A stretch of 64,000 nucleotides of DNA from Sphingobacterium thalpophilum (GTDB lineage: Bacteria > Bacteroidota > Bacteroidia > Sphingobacteriales > Sphingobacteriaceae), in contig NZ_CP151087.1 of NCBI RefSeq assembly GCF_038396785.1, positions 310,001 through 374,000 of the forward strand, in the 5' to 3' direction. The position numbers and the translations under genes were made by a program. Positions 9,223 to 18,659 of the stretch are shown here, piece after piece (position 1 is the first letter of the stretch; each line of letters opens with the position of its first letter). Below the pieces are notes generated by a model. That model was given only the letters and a program-made list of their open reading frames with translations. It did not search any database and was not told the origin of the DNA.

Positions 9223-9273
9223 GCTTGCAAGCTGTTGTTGATAGTCTGGTATCCTTTCCAATGGCTTGCAAGC
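9223..9273. repeat. Two copies of the palindrome GCTTGCAAGC next to an IS end
   Basis: The 10-bp perfect palindrome GCTTGCAAGC occurs at 9223-9232 and 9264-9273, 41 bp apart. The second copy ends 4 bp before the TA target site of IS5-type copy 1. GGAAAG and CTTTCC also sit just outside or between them. This may be a protein-binding site or the remains of another element. Nothing else is recognised between the symporter terminator and the IS. Confidence 0.4.
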
Positions 9274-9279
9274 AAACTA

Positions 9280-10751
<1,472 letters not shown>

Positions 10752-10755
10752 TATA

Positions 10756-11136
10756 TCAGCGCCCGTCAACGTAGTACCATAAATCACCTTGTTTTTTGAA
10801 GGCAGACTTTTCATGGTGAATATGAACTTCCATCTGTGGATCCAGATAATGTGCTTCAAACTCGACCGTATGGAGTGTAGATTTCAGGATCGCGAGTTGC
10901 ATCCATTTATTGTCCCGCGCCCATTGCCCAATGGCCTGTTTATTTTGGAACCGTCGTGTCGAGGGGTGAAATGTATCGTATAGGAAATCGATCTGTTGTG
11001 TCACAAAAGCACTATAACGTGCACGCATCAATGCCTCTGCTGTGGTTGCTTTGGCATGGAAACGATGAATTTGTTGGCAGCATTCTCCAAAGGTATTGCC
11101 AGAGCCACAGGGGCATAATTGATCTGATGCTATCAC
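10756..11136 (-). CDS. YchJ-like SEC-C motif protein
   Basis: About 126 aa. It begins with the SEC-C zinc-binding motif (CPCGSGNTFGECC), then the conserved segment ALMRARYSAFV and the NTF2-like remainder ending GDLWYYVDGR, as in YchJ family proteins. Start is uncertain: GTG at 11136 gives a protein whose N-terminus lies just before the Cys motif, as is usual; the in-frame ATG at 11175 would overlap the metQ stop by 23 bp. The longer frame to 11277 is an overlap artefact. It is directly downstream of metNIQ on the same strand, but no functional link is known. An IS5-type element sits 4 bp past the stop. Confidence 0.75.
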   Translation of the reverse strand: MIASDQLCPCGSGNTFGECCQQIHRFHAKATTAEALMRARYSAFVTQQIDFLYDTFHPSTRRFQNKQAIGQWARDNKWMQLAILKSTLHTVEFEAHYLDPQMEVHIHHEKSAFKKQGDLWYYVDGR

Positions 11137-11152
11137 TTGTATTTTAAAAATT

Positions 11153-11965
11153 TTACCAGCCTTTAATGGCGCCATTCTTGAAGACTTTTTTTGCGGTAGC
11201 TTCCACTTCAGGTGACTGATACGCTTGAATAAACTGCTGCACCTTTTCATCGTTTTTATTATCCGAACGGGCAACAATCAGATTAACGTAAGGTGATTCT
11301 TTGTCTTCTGTGAATAAGCCTTGTTTTTCGGGATCCAACCCAGCCTGAGCGGCGAAACTATTGTTGATGATGGCAATTGTAACCTGAGGATCATCCAGAA
11401 CGCGCGGCAACTGTGGTGCCTCCATCTCAATGATTTTAACCTGCTTAGGGTTGCTTACTATATCTGTTACTTTAGGCTGTATGCCTACATTTTCTTTTAG
11501 GCCGATAATGCCCTCGCGTTGGAGAAGTAAAAGTGAACGGCCACCATTGGTAGGATCATTGGGGATGGCAATACTGGCGCCAGGCTGTAACTCGGTGATG
11601 CTTTTTATTTTTTTAGAATAGGCAACGATCGGAAATACAAATGTGTTTCCGACGATGGTTAACTTTGTAAAACCGCGTTGTTTGGATTGTTCCTGTAAAT
11701 AAGGCTGATGCTGAAATACATTTACATCGATATCTCCTTGATTTAGGGCTTCATTGGGCACAACATAGTCGTTGAAAGCTACCAACTCCACATCAAGATT
11801 GAACTTTTCTTTTGCAACCTTCTTAGCCGTTTCTGCAAGCTCCTTTTCTGGTCCGGATACCACACCGACTTTAAGGGTATTCTCTTTCTTTTCGCTGTTG
11901 TTGCATGCCACAATCGATACGAGACTGAAGGCTAAGATTGCAAATGCATAGTTCAATTTTTTCAT
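11153..11965 (-). CDS. metQ: Methionine ABC transporter substrate-binding lipoprotein MetQ
   Basis: A 270-aa NlpA/MetQ-family lipoprotein that captures D/L-methionine. The signal peptide ends in a lipobox-like ...SIVAC with Cys21. Family motifs are LKVGVVSGPEKELAETAKKV, the VFQHQPYL segment, PNDPTNGGRSLLLLQ and IINNSFAAQAG. Last gene of metN-metI-metQ; the gap to metI is about 15 bp. The usual MetQ length is 260-280. Confidence 0.95.
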   Translation of the reverse strand: MKKLNYAFAILAFSLVSIVACNNSEKKENTLKVGVVSGPEKELAETAKKVAKEKFNLDVELVAFNDYVVPNEALNQGDIDVNVFQHQPYLQEQSKQRGFTKLTIVGNTFVFPIVAYSKKIKSITELQPGASIAIPNDPTNGGRSLLLLQREGIIGLKENVGIQPKVTDIVSNPKQVKIIEMEAPQLPRVLDDPQVTIAIINNSFAAQAGLDPEKQGLFTEDKESPYVNLIVARSDNKNDEKVQQFIQAYQSPEVEATAKKVFKNGAIKGW

Positions 11966-11980
11966 ATGATATAATTTATG

Positions 11981-12634
11981 TTAACGATGGTTTACTTTTT
12001 TTGAGATGTAGTCTCCTGTATACTGTAACAGGAATACGATTAAAATTAATAAAATTAGAACAGAATTCATGATAAAAGTATCATATCCGACATAACCATA
12101 CTGATAACCAATCTGTCCAAGTCCACCGGCACCTACAGCGCCACCCATCGCGGAGTATCCAACAAGTGTGATCAACGTAATTGTTGCATTGTTTACCAGC
12201 GAGGGGAGAGCCTCAGGAAGTAAAACTTTGAAAATTACCTGTTGGGCATTTGCTCCCATTGCTCTTGAGGCCTCAATCAGGCCATTTGGAATTTCTAGAA
12301 GACTATTTTCCACAAGTCTTGCAATAAAGGGAGCTGCACCTATACTCAAGGGAACCAATGCTGCGGCCATACCAATAGATGTTCCGACAAGGTTGCGTGT
12401 AAACGGAATCATCCATACGATAAGTATAATAAAGGGGATAGACCTAAACACATTCACTAGCAATGAAACAAGTTGGTGCATGGCTTTGTTTTCAAGCAGT
12501 TGATGTTTGCGGGTCAAGAACAGGTAAATCCCGAGTGGAAGACCCAGTACAAAACCAAAGAAACCTGATAAGAAAGTCATGGTTAGGGTTTCTAAAGTAC
12601 CCGATAGCAGAAGATTAAATACCTGATCAGACAT
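11981..12634 (-). CDS. metI: Methionine ABC transporter permease MetI
   Basis: A 217-aa permease with five predicted membrane helices and the EAA loop (EASRAMGANAQQVIFKVLLP) that docks on MetN. The start overlaps the metN stop by 8 bp, indicating coupled translation. Length is standard for MetI. Confidence 0.95.
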   Translation of the reverse strand: MSDQVFNLLLSGTLETLTMTFLSGFFGFVLGLPLGIYLFLTRKHQLLENKAMHQLVSLLVNVFRSIPFIILIVWMIPFTRNLVGTSIGMAAALVPLSIGAAPFIARLVENSLLEIPNGLIEASRAMGANAQQVIFKVLLPEALPSLVNNATITLITLVGYSAMGGAVGAGGLGQIGYQYGYVGYDTFIMNSVLILLILIVFLLQYTGDYISKKVNHR

Positions 12635-13646
12635 AGCCTAAGATTTTAGTTTGTGAATGCTTTTCTTTTAAGAAAGATAGACTATGCATAACATTTTCTT
12701 TTTCACCCGATAGTTCGGCTAATATAACACCAAATTTCATTTCGCCAATATAATCTATTTGAGCGGTGATGATATTTGTCTTGACTTGAAATTGTTGTTC
12801 CAAATGTTGTATAAATGGGATGGATTCTTCATTTGAAGTTAGATAGATTTCTACGAGTGGGTTTCCAGCGCTTTTCAAGCGTTCCTGAAAACTTAGTGGA
12901 ATTTCAACTTCAAGTGAAGACTGAATAAAGTTTTTGGTTGTTGTTTCCTGAGGATTGGCGAATATTGATTCTACCGGACCAGTTTCAATCAATTTTCCGT
13001 GGTCTAATACGGCAACCTGATCGCAAATACTTTTTATAACATCCATCTCGTGCGTAATCAATAATATCGTAAGGTCAAGCTGCTTATTGATTTTTTTTAG
13101 CAGTTTGAGGATAGATTTTGTGGTTGCTGGATCTAAGGCACTTGTAGCCTCATCGCAAAGTAGAATGTAAGGATCATTGGCTAGTGCACGCGCGATGGCA
13201 ACGCGTTGTTTCTGGCCTCCGGAGAGATTTGCAGGGTACACCTCGGCTTTATCTTCCAACCCGACCAAACGCAATAGTTCCAACACTTTTTGGCTGATAA
13301 ATTCTTTCGATTTGCCTTCAAGTTCGAGCGGGAAGGATATATTTCCATACACTGTTCGTGATGATAGTAAGTTGAAGTGCTGGAAAATCATACCAATTTT
13401 TCTTCTTTTCAACATCAGACCAGTGGAAGATAGCGACATCAAGTCGTCATTTTCTATAATTACTTGTCCACTGTCTGGTCTTTCCAAAAGGTTGACGCAA
13501 CGGATCAAAGTACTTTTGCCGGCTCCGGAAGCGCCTATTACACCAAAAATTTCACCTTTTTCAATAGACAGTGAGATGTCTTTTAAGGCATCAATACGTG
13601 CCGCTTTTACCTCAAAAGATTTGGATATGTTGTTTAGTTGAATCAT
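12627..13646 (-). CDS. metN: Methionine ABC transporter ATP-binding protein MetN
   Basis: A 339-aa ATPase with Walker A GASGAGKS, Q-loop IFQHFNLL, signature LSGGQKQR, Walker B ILLCDEATSALDP and H-loop ITHEMDV. It has a C-terminal NIL (ACT-like) regulatory domain (about 265-339), which in MetN of other bacteria binds methionine and inhibits transport. First gene of the operon. The about 100 bp upstream were inspected for a SAM riboswitch and none was recognised. Confidence 0.96.
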   Translation of the reverse strand: MIQLNNISKSFEVKAARIDALKDISLSIEKGEIFGVIGASGAGKSTLIRCVNLLERPDSGQVIIENDDLMSLSSTGLMLKRRKIGMIFQHFNLLSSRTVYGNISFPLELEGKSKEFISQKVLELLRLVGLEDKAEVYPANLSGGQKQRVAIARALANDPYILLCDEATSALDPATTKSILKLLKKINKQLDLTILLITHEMDVIKSICDQVAVLDHGKLIETGPVESIFANPQETTTKNFIQSSLEVEIPLSFQERLKSAGNPLVEIYLTSNEESIPFIQHLEQQFQVKTNIITAQIDYIGEMKFGVILAELSGEKENVMHSLSFLKEKHSQTKILGYV

Positions 13647-13747
13647 TGACCCTGTAGGGATTTAGCAATTTTAGTTGGACAAATGGATGATGTTGATATA
13701 AATGTACACAAATGCCAGGGATAAAATAAAATGAAGTGAAAGAAAAT

Positions 13748-13782
13748 GGGTTCTTTCAGACCGAAAAAGAATGAAAGAACCC
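13748..13782 (-). terminator. Terminator after the FAH-family gene
   Basis: GGGTTCTTTC / GAAAGAACCC (10-bp perfect stem) with a 15-nt loop. On the minus strand it is followed by ATTTTCTTTC, 14 bp downstream of the hydrolase stop codon. Confidence 0.75.
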
Positions 13783-13795
13783 AGATATATGTTTT

Positions 13796-14656
13796 TTACA
13801 ACGCTTGATAAGCCGAAATCACTTGTTTTGCAGATCCGAGTCCATCGATGCCATATTCGATGATATCGCCATCTTTCAGGAATCTTTGTGGGGATTTGCC
13901 CATGCCAGATCCTGCAGGTGATCCTGTGGAAATGATGTCGCCTGGAAGTAAGCTCATAAAATGGCTTAAATAAGAAATCAATTTGGGTACACGATAGATA
14001 AAATCACTTGTATTGCCATCTTGCATAAGCTCACCATTGAGTTTAAGCCATATTTTTAAATTATCAATATCTGTGAATTCATCTTTGGTTGCTATAAATG
14101 GGCCAATAGGAGCGAAAGTATCACATCCTTTACCTTTATCCCAGGTTCCGCCACGCTCGATCTGAAATTCACGCTCTGTAACGTCATTGTGTAACACATA
14201 GCCAAACACATGGTCCAAAGCTTCTTCTTCAGTAACATAAGAAGCTTTTTTCCCAATTACAATGGCAAATTCGGTTTCCCAATCAGATTTTACAGAGAAC
14301 TTCGGAAGGGTGATTCCATCAAAAGGGCCATTGAATGCAGATACAGATTTCATAAATACAATAGGCTCTGAAGCTTGTTGCAATTTGGTTTCTTTGACGT
14401 GATCATCGAAATTAAGCCCTACACAAAGTATTTTGGACGGAGCTTCCAATGGTGTACCGATACGCTCGTTTTCGGCTATCTCTTTAAGCGTGTCGCCTTT
14501 TTCATTTATATATGTTTGAAGTCTTTCTAAATTTGCAATATCCGCAAAGAAATCGCGGTTGTATTGAAAATTTCCCTCTGAAACATCATATTTCTTTTCG
14601 TTTAAAATGACTCCCACTTTTTCGGAGCCCTTTGCGCCATATCTAAAAATCTTCAT
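13796..14656 (-). CDS. Fumarylacetoacetate hydrolase (FAH) family protein
   Basis: About 286 aa from the ATG at 14656 (MKIFRYGAKGSEKVGVIL); the longer frame begins with TTG and adds three residues. Core FAH motifs are KILCVGLNFDDHVKE, EPIVFMKSVSAFNGP, DWETEFAIVIGKKA with the metal-binding Glu pair, VFGYVLHNDVTEREFQ, KGCDTFAPIGPF, and the C-terminal LLPGDIISTGSPAGSG. Family members act as hydratases, hydrolases or decarboxylases on 2-oxo acids or acylpyruvates. No catabolic neighbour points to a substrate. Confidence 0.88.
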   Translation of the reverse strand: MKIFRYGAKGSEKVGVILNEKKYDVSEGNFQYNRDFFADIANLERLQTYINEKGDTLKEIAENERIGTPLEAPSKILCVGLNFDDHVKETKLQQASEPIVFMKSVSAFNGPFDGITLPKFSVKSDWETEFAIVIGKKASYVTEEEALDHVFGYVLHNDVTEREFQIERGGTWDKGKGCDTFAPIGPFIATKDEFTDIDNLKIWLKLNGELMQDGNTSDFIYRVPKLISYLSHFMSLLPGDIISTGSPAGSGMGKSPQRFLKDGDIIEYGIDGLGSAKQVISAYQAL

Positions 14657-14773
14657 AAGCCGCAAATATACGGATTTTGTCCCAAAAAGGGCAGAAATTA
14701 ACGCGAATTAACAATTAATCAATATGTAAATTATCACTTGCGTCCTAAACGTTTAAAAAGTGGCGGTGTTTGG

Positions 14774-14796
14774 ATATAGCAAAGTTGCTATATTTA
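14774..14796 (+). promoter_or_regulatory. Leader hairpin of IS4-type copy 1
   Basis: ATATAGC / GCTATAT stem upstream of the transposase ATG. In copy 2 the neighbouring loop-closing pair changes from A-T to G-C, so the pairing is kept. It may block transposase translation from read-through transcripts, a known IS strategy (inference). Confidence 0.55.
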
Positions 14797-14821
14797 AATT
14801 GCAAAATTATAACACACCGCC

Positions 14822-15997
14822 ATGATAAATTTAAATGTTTTTAGTCAGATTTTATCTCTTGTTGACCGTGAATTATTCAGGGATTTGGTTGCAAAGCACA
14901 AAAGTGATAAACACCAGAAAGGGATCAACAGCTGGACGCATCTAGTCAGTATGCTTTTCTGTCATTTTTCCTCGGCAGATTCGGTCCGGGATATTAGTAA
15001 CGGTCTGCGCAGTACAACTGGTAACCTGAACCACTTAGGAGTAATAAGAGCTCCAAGTAAGTCCAATATATCCTATATCAACACACACCGTACCCATGAA
15101 CTTTTCAAAGATCTTTATTTCTCTGTTTTGGAAAGGCTTTGGCAAAAGGATACGCATTTTCGCAAAGAGCTTGTTCAGCTAAAGCGTAAAGTATATCTGA
15201 TGGATGCAAGCATCATCCCCTTATGTCTATCTGTATTTGACTGGGCAAAGTTTCGCAGCACCAAAGGTGCCGTAAAGCTGCACACTGTCTTGGATTATGA
15301 TGGCTGCCTACCTGTTTTTATGCAGATTACCGATGGAAAAGTACATGAGAGCCAGCGAGCCGGTAGTTACAGTTTTTCCAAGGGAAGCGTGGTGGTAGTG
15401 GACCGTGGCTACGTGGATTACAGCTGGCTTGGGGATTTGGACAGCAGGGGGTGTTACTTCGTTACCAGGAGTAAAGTTAATATGAAGTACAAGGTTATCA
15501 AGTCCTATCAGAGTGAAGCACTCATGGAAAAGGGGATCCTTAAGGATGAGCTCATTGAGCTATCCGGTGCTGCCTGCAATAAATACAACGGCAAGCCGCT
15601 ACGCCTAGTCCACTTTTGGGACAGCACCACTGGCAATGAGTACCACTTTTTGACCAATAATACGAAGTGGAAGGCTTCTTTGGTGGCAAACATCTATAAA
15701 CAACGCTGGCATATCGAAGTCTTCTTCAAGCATCTAAAGCAGCGCTTAAAAGTATCGACATTCATAGGGACTTCTGAAAATGCAGTGATGATCCAGATCT
15801 GGACTTCACTCATTGGCATATTACTGTTAAAATACTTACAAAAAAAGGCCAAATATGACTGGAACCTGTCCAATCTGGTCGCATTCATCAGAATGAATAT
15901 CTTCGTGAAAATAAACATCTGGCAATGGATAGATGATCCCTTTCTCAGGCCGCCTATAAAAGGAAAAAAGGGACAGCTAAAGATCTTCGCAGATTGA
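14822..15997 (+). CDS. IS4-family transposase (DUF4372 plus DDE), copy 1
   Basis: A 391-aa transposase with an N-terminal DUF4372-like region (INSWTHLVSMLFCHFSSADS) and an IS4-type DDE domain: Asp in YLMDASIIPLCL, Asp in VVVDRGYVDYSW, and the YREK-like box at YKQRWHIEVFFKHLKQ with catalytic Glu. Frame intact. It differs from copy 2 at about six residues, all but one in the first 120. Confidence 0.93.
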   Translation: MINLNVFSQILSLVDRELFRDLVAKHKSDKHQKGINSWTHLVSMLFCHFSSADSVRDISNGLRSTTGNLNHLGVIRAPSKSNISYINTHRTHELFKDLYFSVLERLWQKDTHFRKELVQLKRKVYLMDASIIPLCLSVFDWAKFRSTKGAVKLHTVLDYDGCLPVFMQITDGKVHESQRAGSYSFSKGSVVVVDRGYVDYSWLGDLDSRGCYFVTRSKVNMKYKVIKSYQSEALMEKGILKDELIELSGAACNKYNGKPLRLVHFWDSTTGNEYHFLTNNTKWKASLVANIYKQRWHIEVFFKHLKQRLKVSTFIGTSENAVMIQIWTSLIGILLLKYLQKKAKYDWNLSNLVAFIRMNIFVKINIWQWIDDPFLRPPIKGKKGQLKIFAD

Positions 15998-16069
15998 AAA
16001 ATAGGGGTCAATATCGAAATGATGAAAAAAGCTATGCTTGTACCACAGAAATCCAATCCTAAAATTTAT

Positions 16070-17005
16070 TTAGGACACATATGGTAAATTATCTATACAA
16101 TTATTGTCCAAAAGAGGATATTTAAAAGGGAATTTTTCATGTACTATCTTTTTGTTGCTTACCCAAGTACCATTGAGCACCATTTCCTGCCCTTTTTTTC
16201 CAAGCATAAATTTAATCAAAAATGACGGGACGGGTAGGGGAATATAGAATGGACCGTATTTACGTTTGGCTATTCTTTTTGCAAACTCCGCGAGGGGAAG
16301 TGGTTCGGATGAACAGGCATTATAAATTCCGGCTATGGTATCATTTTGTATGCCAAAGAGCAGCATCCGACAGAGATCATCCATATGGATCCAACTGAGT
16401 ATCTGCTTTCCAGAGCCTAATACCGGAATTGAACGAAAGGGTAGGAAACGGTTAATTTCCTTGAGTAAGCCTTGATCCTTGCTGATAACTACTCCAAAAC
16501 GGAAGACAATGAGTCTTTTTCCCAATGTTTCGATAGGTTTCACGCTTCCTTCCCAGAGGTTACATACCCAGGACAGAAAATTTCCGCCTTGTGGATCTCC
16601 TTCTTCAAAAGGTTTTTTTTGGTACTGATCGTCTGTTCCATACCAACCTATAGCGGAGGCCGATATGACTGCTTTTACTTGATTCGGTATTTGTTTTAAA
16701 CTTTGATAGAGCAGTTGCCCACTTTCTACCCTGCTGGCAATAATTTCTTGTTGATATGATTTTGTCCAGCGTTTCGAATTGAGGTTTGCACCCGCCAGGT
16801 TGATGATATAGTCGGCTTCTTGAATTGATTTGACATCAATCTCCTGTTTACTGGGATCCCAATGTACGTAACGGACATTGTTTTGTATGGGATGAGGCTT
16901 CGGATTTCTGGTAAAAATAATAACTTCATAGAAATTGGCAACCAATAGCTTTGTTAAATGAAGGCCTATAGCTCCAGCACCACCTGTAATAATTACTTTT
17001 TCCAT
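16070..17005 (-). CDS. TIGR01777-type NAD(P)-dependent epimerase (SDR), C-terminus altered by IS
   Basis: A 311-aa extended short-chain dehydrogenase of the YfcH/SDR39U1 group. It has a Rossmann motif GGAGAIGLHL, the segment ADYIINLAGANLNSKRW, YGTDD where the catalytic Tyr lies (ASAIGWYGTD), and the C-terminal DUF1731-like tail around PVPSFLIKFMLGKKGQEMVLNG. The last residues and stop codon (LPYVS-stop) are encoded by the right inverted repeat of IS4-type copy 1. Restoring the target site gives L-H-I-D-stop, so only three native residues are lost and four foreign ones added. The enzyme is probably still functional. Substrate unknown. Confidence 0.88.
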   Translation of the reverse strand: MEKVIITGGAGAIGLHLTKLLVANFYEVIIFTRNPKPHPIQNNVRYVHWDPSKQEIDVKSIQEADYIINLAGANLNSKRWTKSYQQEIIASRVESGQLLYQSLKQIPNQVKAVISASAIGWYGTDDQYQKKPFEEGDPQGGNFLSWVCNLWEGSVKPIETLGKRLIVFRFGVVISKDQGLLKEINRFLPFRSIPVLGSGKQILSWIHMDDLCRMLLFGIQNDTIAGIYNACSSEPLPLAEFAKRIAKRKYGPFYIPLPVPSFLIKFMLGKKGQEMVLNGTWVSNKKIVHEKFPFKYPLLDNNCIDNLPYVS

Positions 17006-17122
17006 GAATTGAACCTTGTTTTATAATATACGCGTGTTATCATTTAAGCGAACCAATTTCTGTTGATACTAAATATACTATTTTGGTTTATAAAAATCGA
17101 CCATTTCGGCAGCAATTACAAA

Positions 17123-17155
17123 AAAAGGTTTATCTCGTGGGGAGATAAACCTTTT
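17123..17155 (-). terminator. Terminator after the HMA-DUF3347 gene
   Basis: AAAAGGTTTATCTC / GAGATAAACCTTTT (14-bp perfect stem, 5-nt loop), with a T run on the minus strand. Confidence 0.88.
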
Positions 17156-17181
17156 AAGAGTCGATTAAACGACGTTATTTG

Positions 17182-18015
17182 TTAAAGCGTTTGAATTGTG
17201 CTGCCACATGTTAGCATCTGTGCGCCGTAGTATGGATTTTTGATTTCTTTATGACGGCTTAACCAAGTCGCACCTTTGCCTTTGTTGAACATTGGACACT
17301 TTTGGTAATAAACAGAAGAAGACGGTTTCGAGTTTTTGGACAAGCTATAGATATCTTCTGACAATAGCGCGAAGGCTTCTCGTTGTTTACTGATATCCTT
17401 TGCCTGTTGTAGGCTCTTCACTGTCGCTTTGAGTGATGTTGTTTTGGTTTTCCAGACCTCCTGTTCCGCTTTCGTTAGATTAGCAGTTTGTATTTTAGCG
17501 ATTGCATCGGCAAGATCGTTTGCTAGTCCAGCAGCTTGTTTACTATCCGCAGCTACAAGTGCATCTTTAAGCAGAAAGTATTGGTCATAGATCTTTTGAA
17601 AATTGCTTGCGTTGCTGATGTCATCTACTGAAGCTACCGGCTCAATGCTTGTGTCTTGTGGGCTATCTGAAGCTGGAGGAGCTAAATTTCTTTCGTATTG
17701 GCAGCAAGCATGTAGTTTAGCATAAGTATCTTCCGCGGCAAGGTATTTTTCATTGTCATAGCCTGCTCCTGCGATACTTTTCAATACAGCATCTAAGGAA
17801 GTTTTCTTTGCGTCATAGGCTATTGTTGCTGTTTGGTTGTCTTCGTTCCATTCAACTTTAGCCTGAGCGGAGGCTCCTGCATTTTCTATTGTTTTTTTAC
17901 ACATACCGCAGTTTCCCGCAATTTTAACAGTGGTGTTCACGGTGTTGTTTTGTGCATAGTTTGTCAAGGACGATAGTATTAAAGCCCCTGTTATAATATA
18001 ATGTTTGATTTTCAT
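17182..18015 (-). CDS. Secreted HMA-domain plus DUF3347 protein (metal handling)
   Basis: A 277-aa periplasmic protein. Signal peptide at residues 1-21 (ILSSLTNYAQ). Residues 24-90 form a heavy-metal-associated domain with Cys36-x2-Cys39 (GNCGMCKKTIENAG). A linker with CC (about 103) and acidic/Pro residues follows. The C-terminal DUF3347 domain ends with the conserved block KCPMFNKGKGATWLS and NPYYGAQMLTCG, whose Cys and Met residues are thought to bind copper in RND-adaptor relatives. The paired domains point to copper or related metal capture in the periplasm. It lies about 70 bp downstream of the Cys/His-rich gene on the same strand. Confidence 0.85.
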   Translation of the reverse strand: MKIKHYIITGALILSSLTNYAQNNTVNTTVKIAGNCGMCKKTIENAGASAQAKVEWNEDNQTATIAYDAKKTSLDAVLKSIAGAGYDNEKYLAAEDTYAKLHACCQYERNLAPPASDSPQDTSIEPVASVDDISNASNFQKIYDQYFLLKDALVAADSKQAAGLANDLADAIAKIQTANLTKAEQEVWKTKTTSLKATVKSLQQAKDISKQREAFALLSEDIYSLSKNSKPSSSVYYQKCPMFNKGKGATWLSRHKEIKNPYYGAQMLTCGSTIQTL

Positions 18016-18087
18016 ATGATTGGATGAAAGAATAAATAAAAATAAGTAATCAAAAATGATTGATAAATGATCAACGTATGGATTAAC

Positions 18088-18453
18088 TTATTTTTGGCGG
18101 GACCCAAGGACAAAAATATCCCTCAGAATAAATGTTGGCGCTATGGGTTTATAATTTTTTTTGATTGCTATACCGCAAAGTTCATGATTTTGTTCAAGGG
18201 GATTGGAAATTGCCAAAAATGTACCGCTATACGTGCATTGACAATTGCAATTTTTACATGGTTTGTGATGTTTACAAAAAGCCTTTTTTTGGGAAGATTT
18301 AAATTTTGAACAACACTGGTCCTTTTTGTCAGTGGTAGCATTACCTTGTGTGTGACTACTGTGTGCATTCATTTTATGGCAGGCAAAAGCGTCGGGTGCG
18401 CTTAAAAGGAAACCGAAGGTTAAAAATAGTAGTATAAGTCGCTTAAGTGCCAT
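18088..18453 (-). CDS. Cys/His-rich secreted small protein, probable metal binding
   Basis: A 121-aa protein with a signal peptide (LILLFLTFGFLLSAPDAFA). The mature part is dense in potential ligands: ACHKMNAHSSHTQ, DQCCSKF, then FCKHHKPCKNCNCQC, about nine Cys and six His within 60 residues. Such small proteins often accompany copper/silver efflux loci in Bacteroidota. It precedes the HMA-DUF3347 gene. No named family is recognised, and metal identity is inferred from composition and neighbour. Confidence 0.7.
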   Translation of the reverse strand: MALKRLILLFLTFGFLLSAPDAFACHKMNAHSSHTQGNATTDKKDQCCSKFKSSQKKAFCKHHKPCKNCNCQCTYSGTFLAISNPLEQNHELCGIAIKKNYKPIAPTFILRDIFVLGSRQK

Positions 18454-18530
18454 ATCAGCTCAAATATAATTGTTTTGGGTAGAATCTGCTTCCACTTTTA
18501 ACTTTTTTTGGCATTATGGACTTTTTTATA

Positions 18531-18575
18531 CGCTCCATGTTATTTGAGTTTGGGAGGACCAGATAACATGGAGCG
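18531..18575. repeat. Perfect 13-bp inverted repeat upstream of the metal-binding genes
   Basis: CGCTCCATGTTAT at 18531-18543 pairs with ATAACATGGAGCG at 18563-18575 across a 19-nt loop, about 78 bp upstream of the 18453 start. Neither side has a clean T tract, so it may be an operator or leader structure rather than a terminator. A further short palindrome (AAAAAGCC-G-GGCTTTTT, about 18632-18648) separates it from the degenerate IS. Confidence 0.6.
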
Positions 18576-18659
18576 ACGTTTGGAATTCTTTTTTCGGAAA
18601 GCAAAGAAATACTTAAAACTTAAAACCAGAAAAAAAGCCGGGCTTTTTCCAGGTACGTA

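Larger units (their letters stand above)
14735..16083 (+). mobile_element. IS4-type insertion sequence, copy 1 (1349 bp)
   Basis: Ends were defined by a perfect 9-bp direct repeat GTAAATTAT at 14726-14734 and 16084-16092. Terminal repeats share GTCCTAAA: left CACTTGCGTCCTAAA, right (complement) CATATGTGTCCTAAA. Copy 2 (42069-43417) has the same length and its own 9-bp duplication. This copy inserted into the last codons of the epimerase gene on the minus strand. Confidence 0.93.

Noticed and set aside
13647..13747. SAM riboswitch upstream of metN
   Set aside because: The short leader has GCTAAAT and a small CCCT/AGGG hairpin near the start but none of the conserved stems of SAM-I or the pseudoknot pattern of SAM-II could be built.
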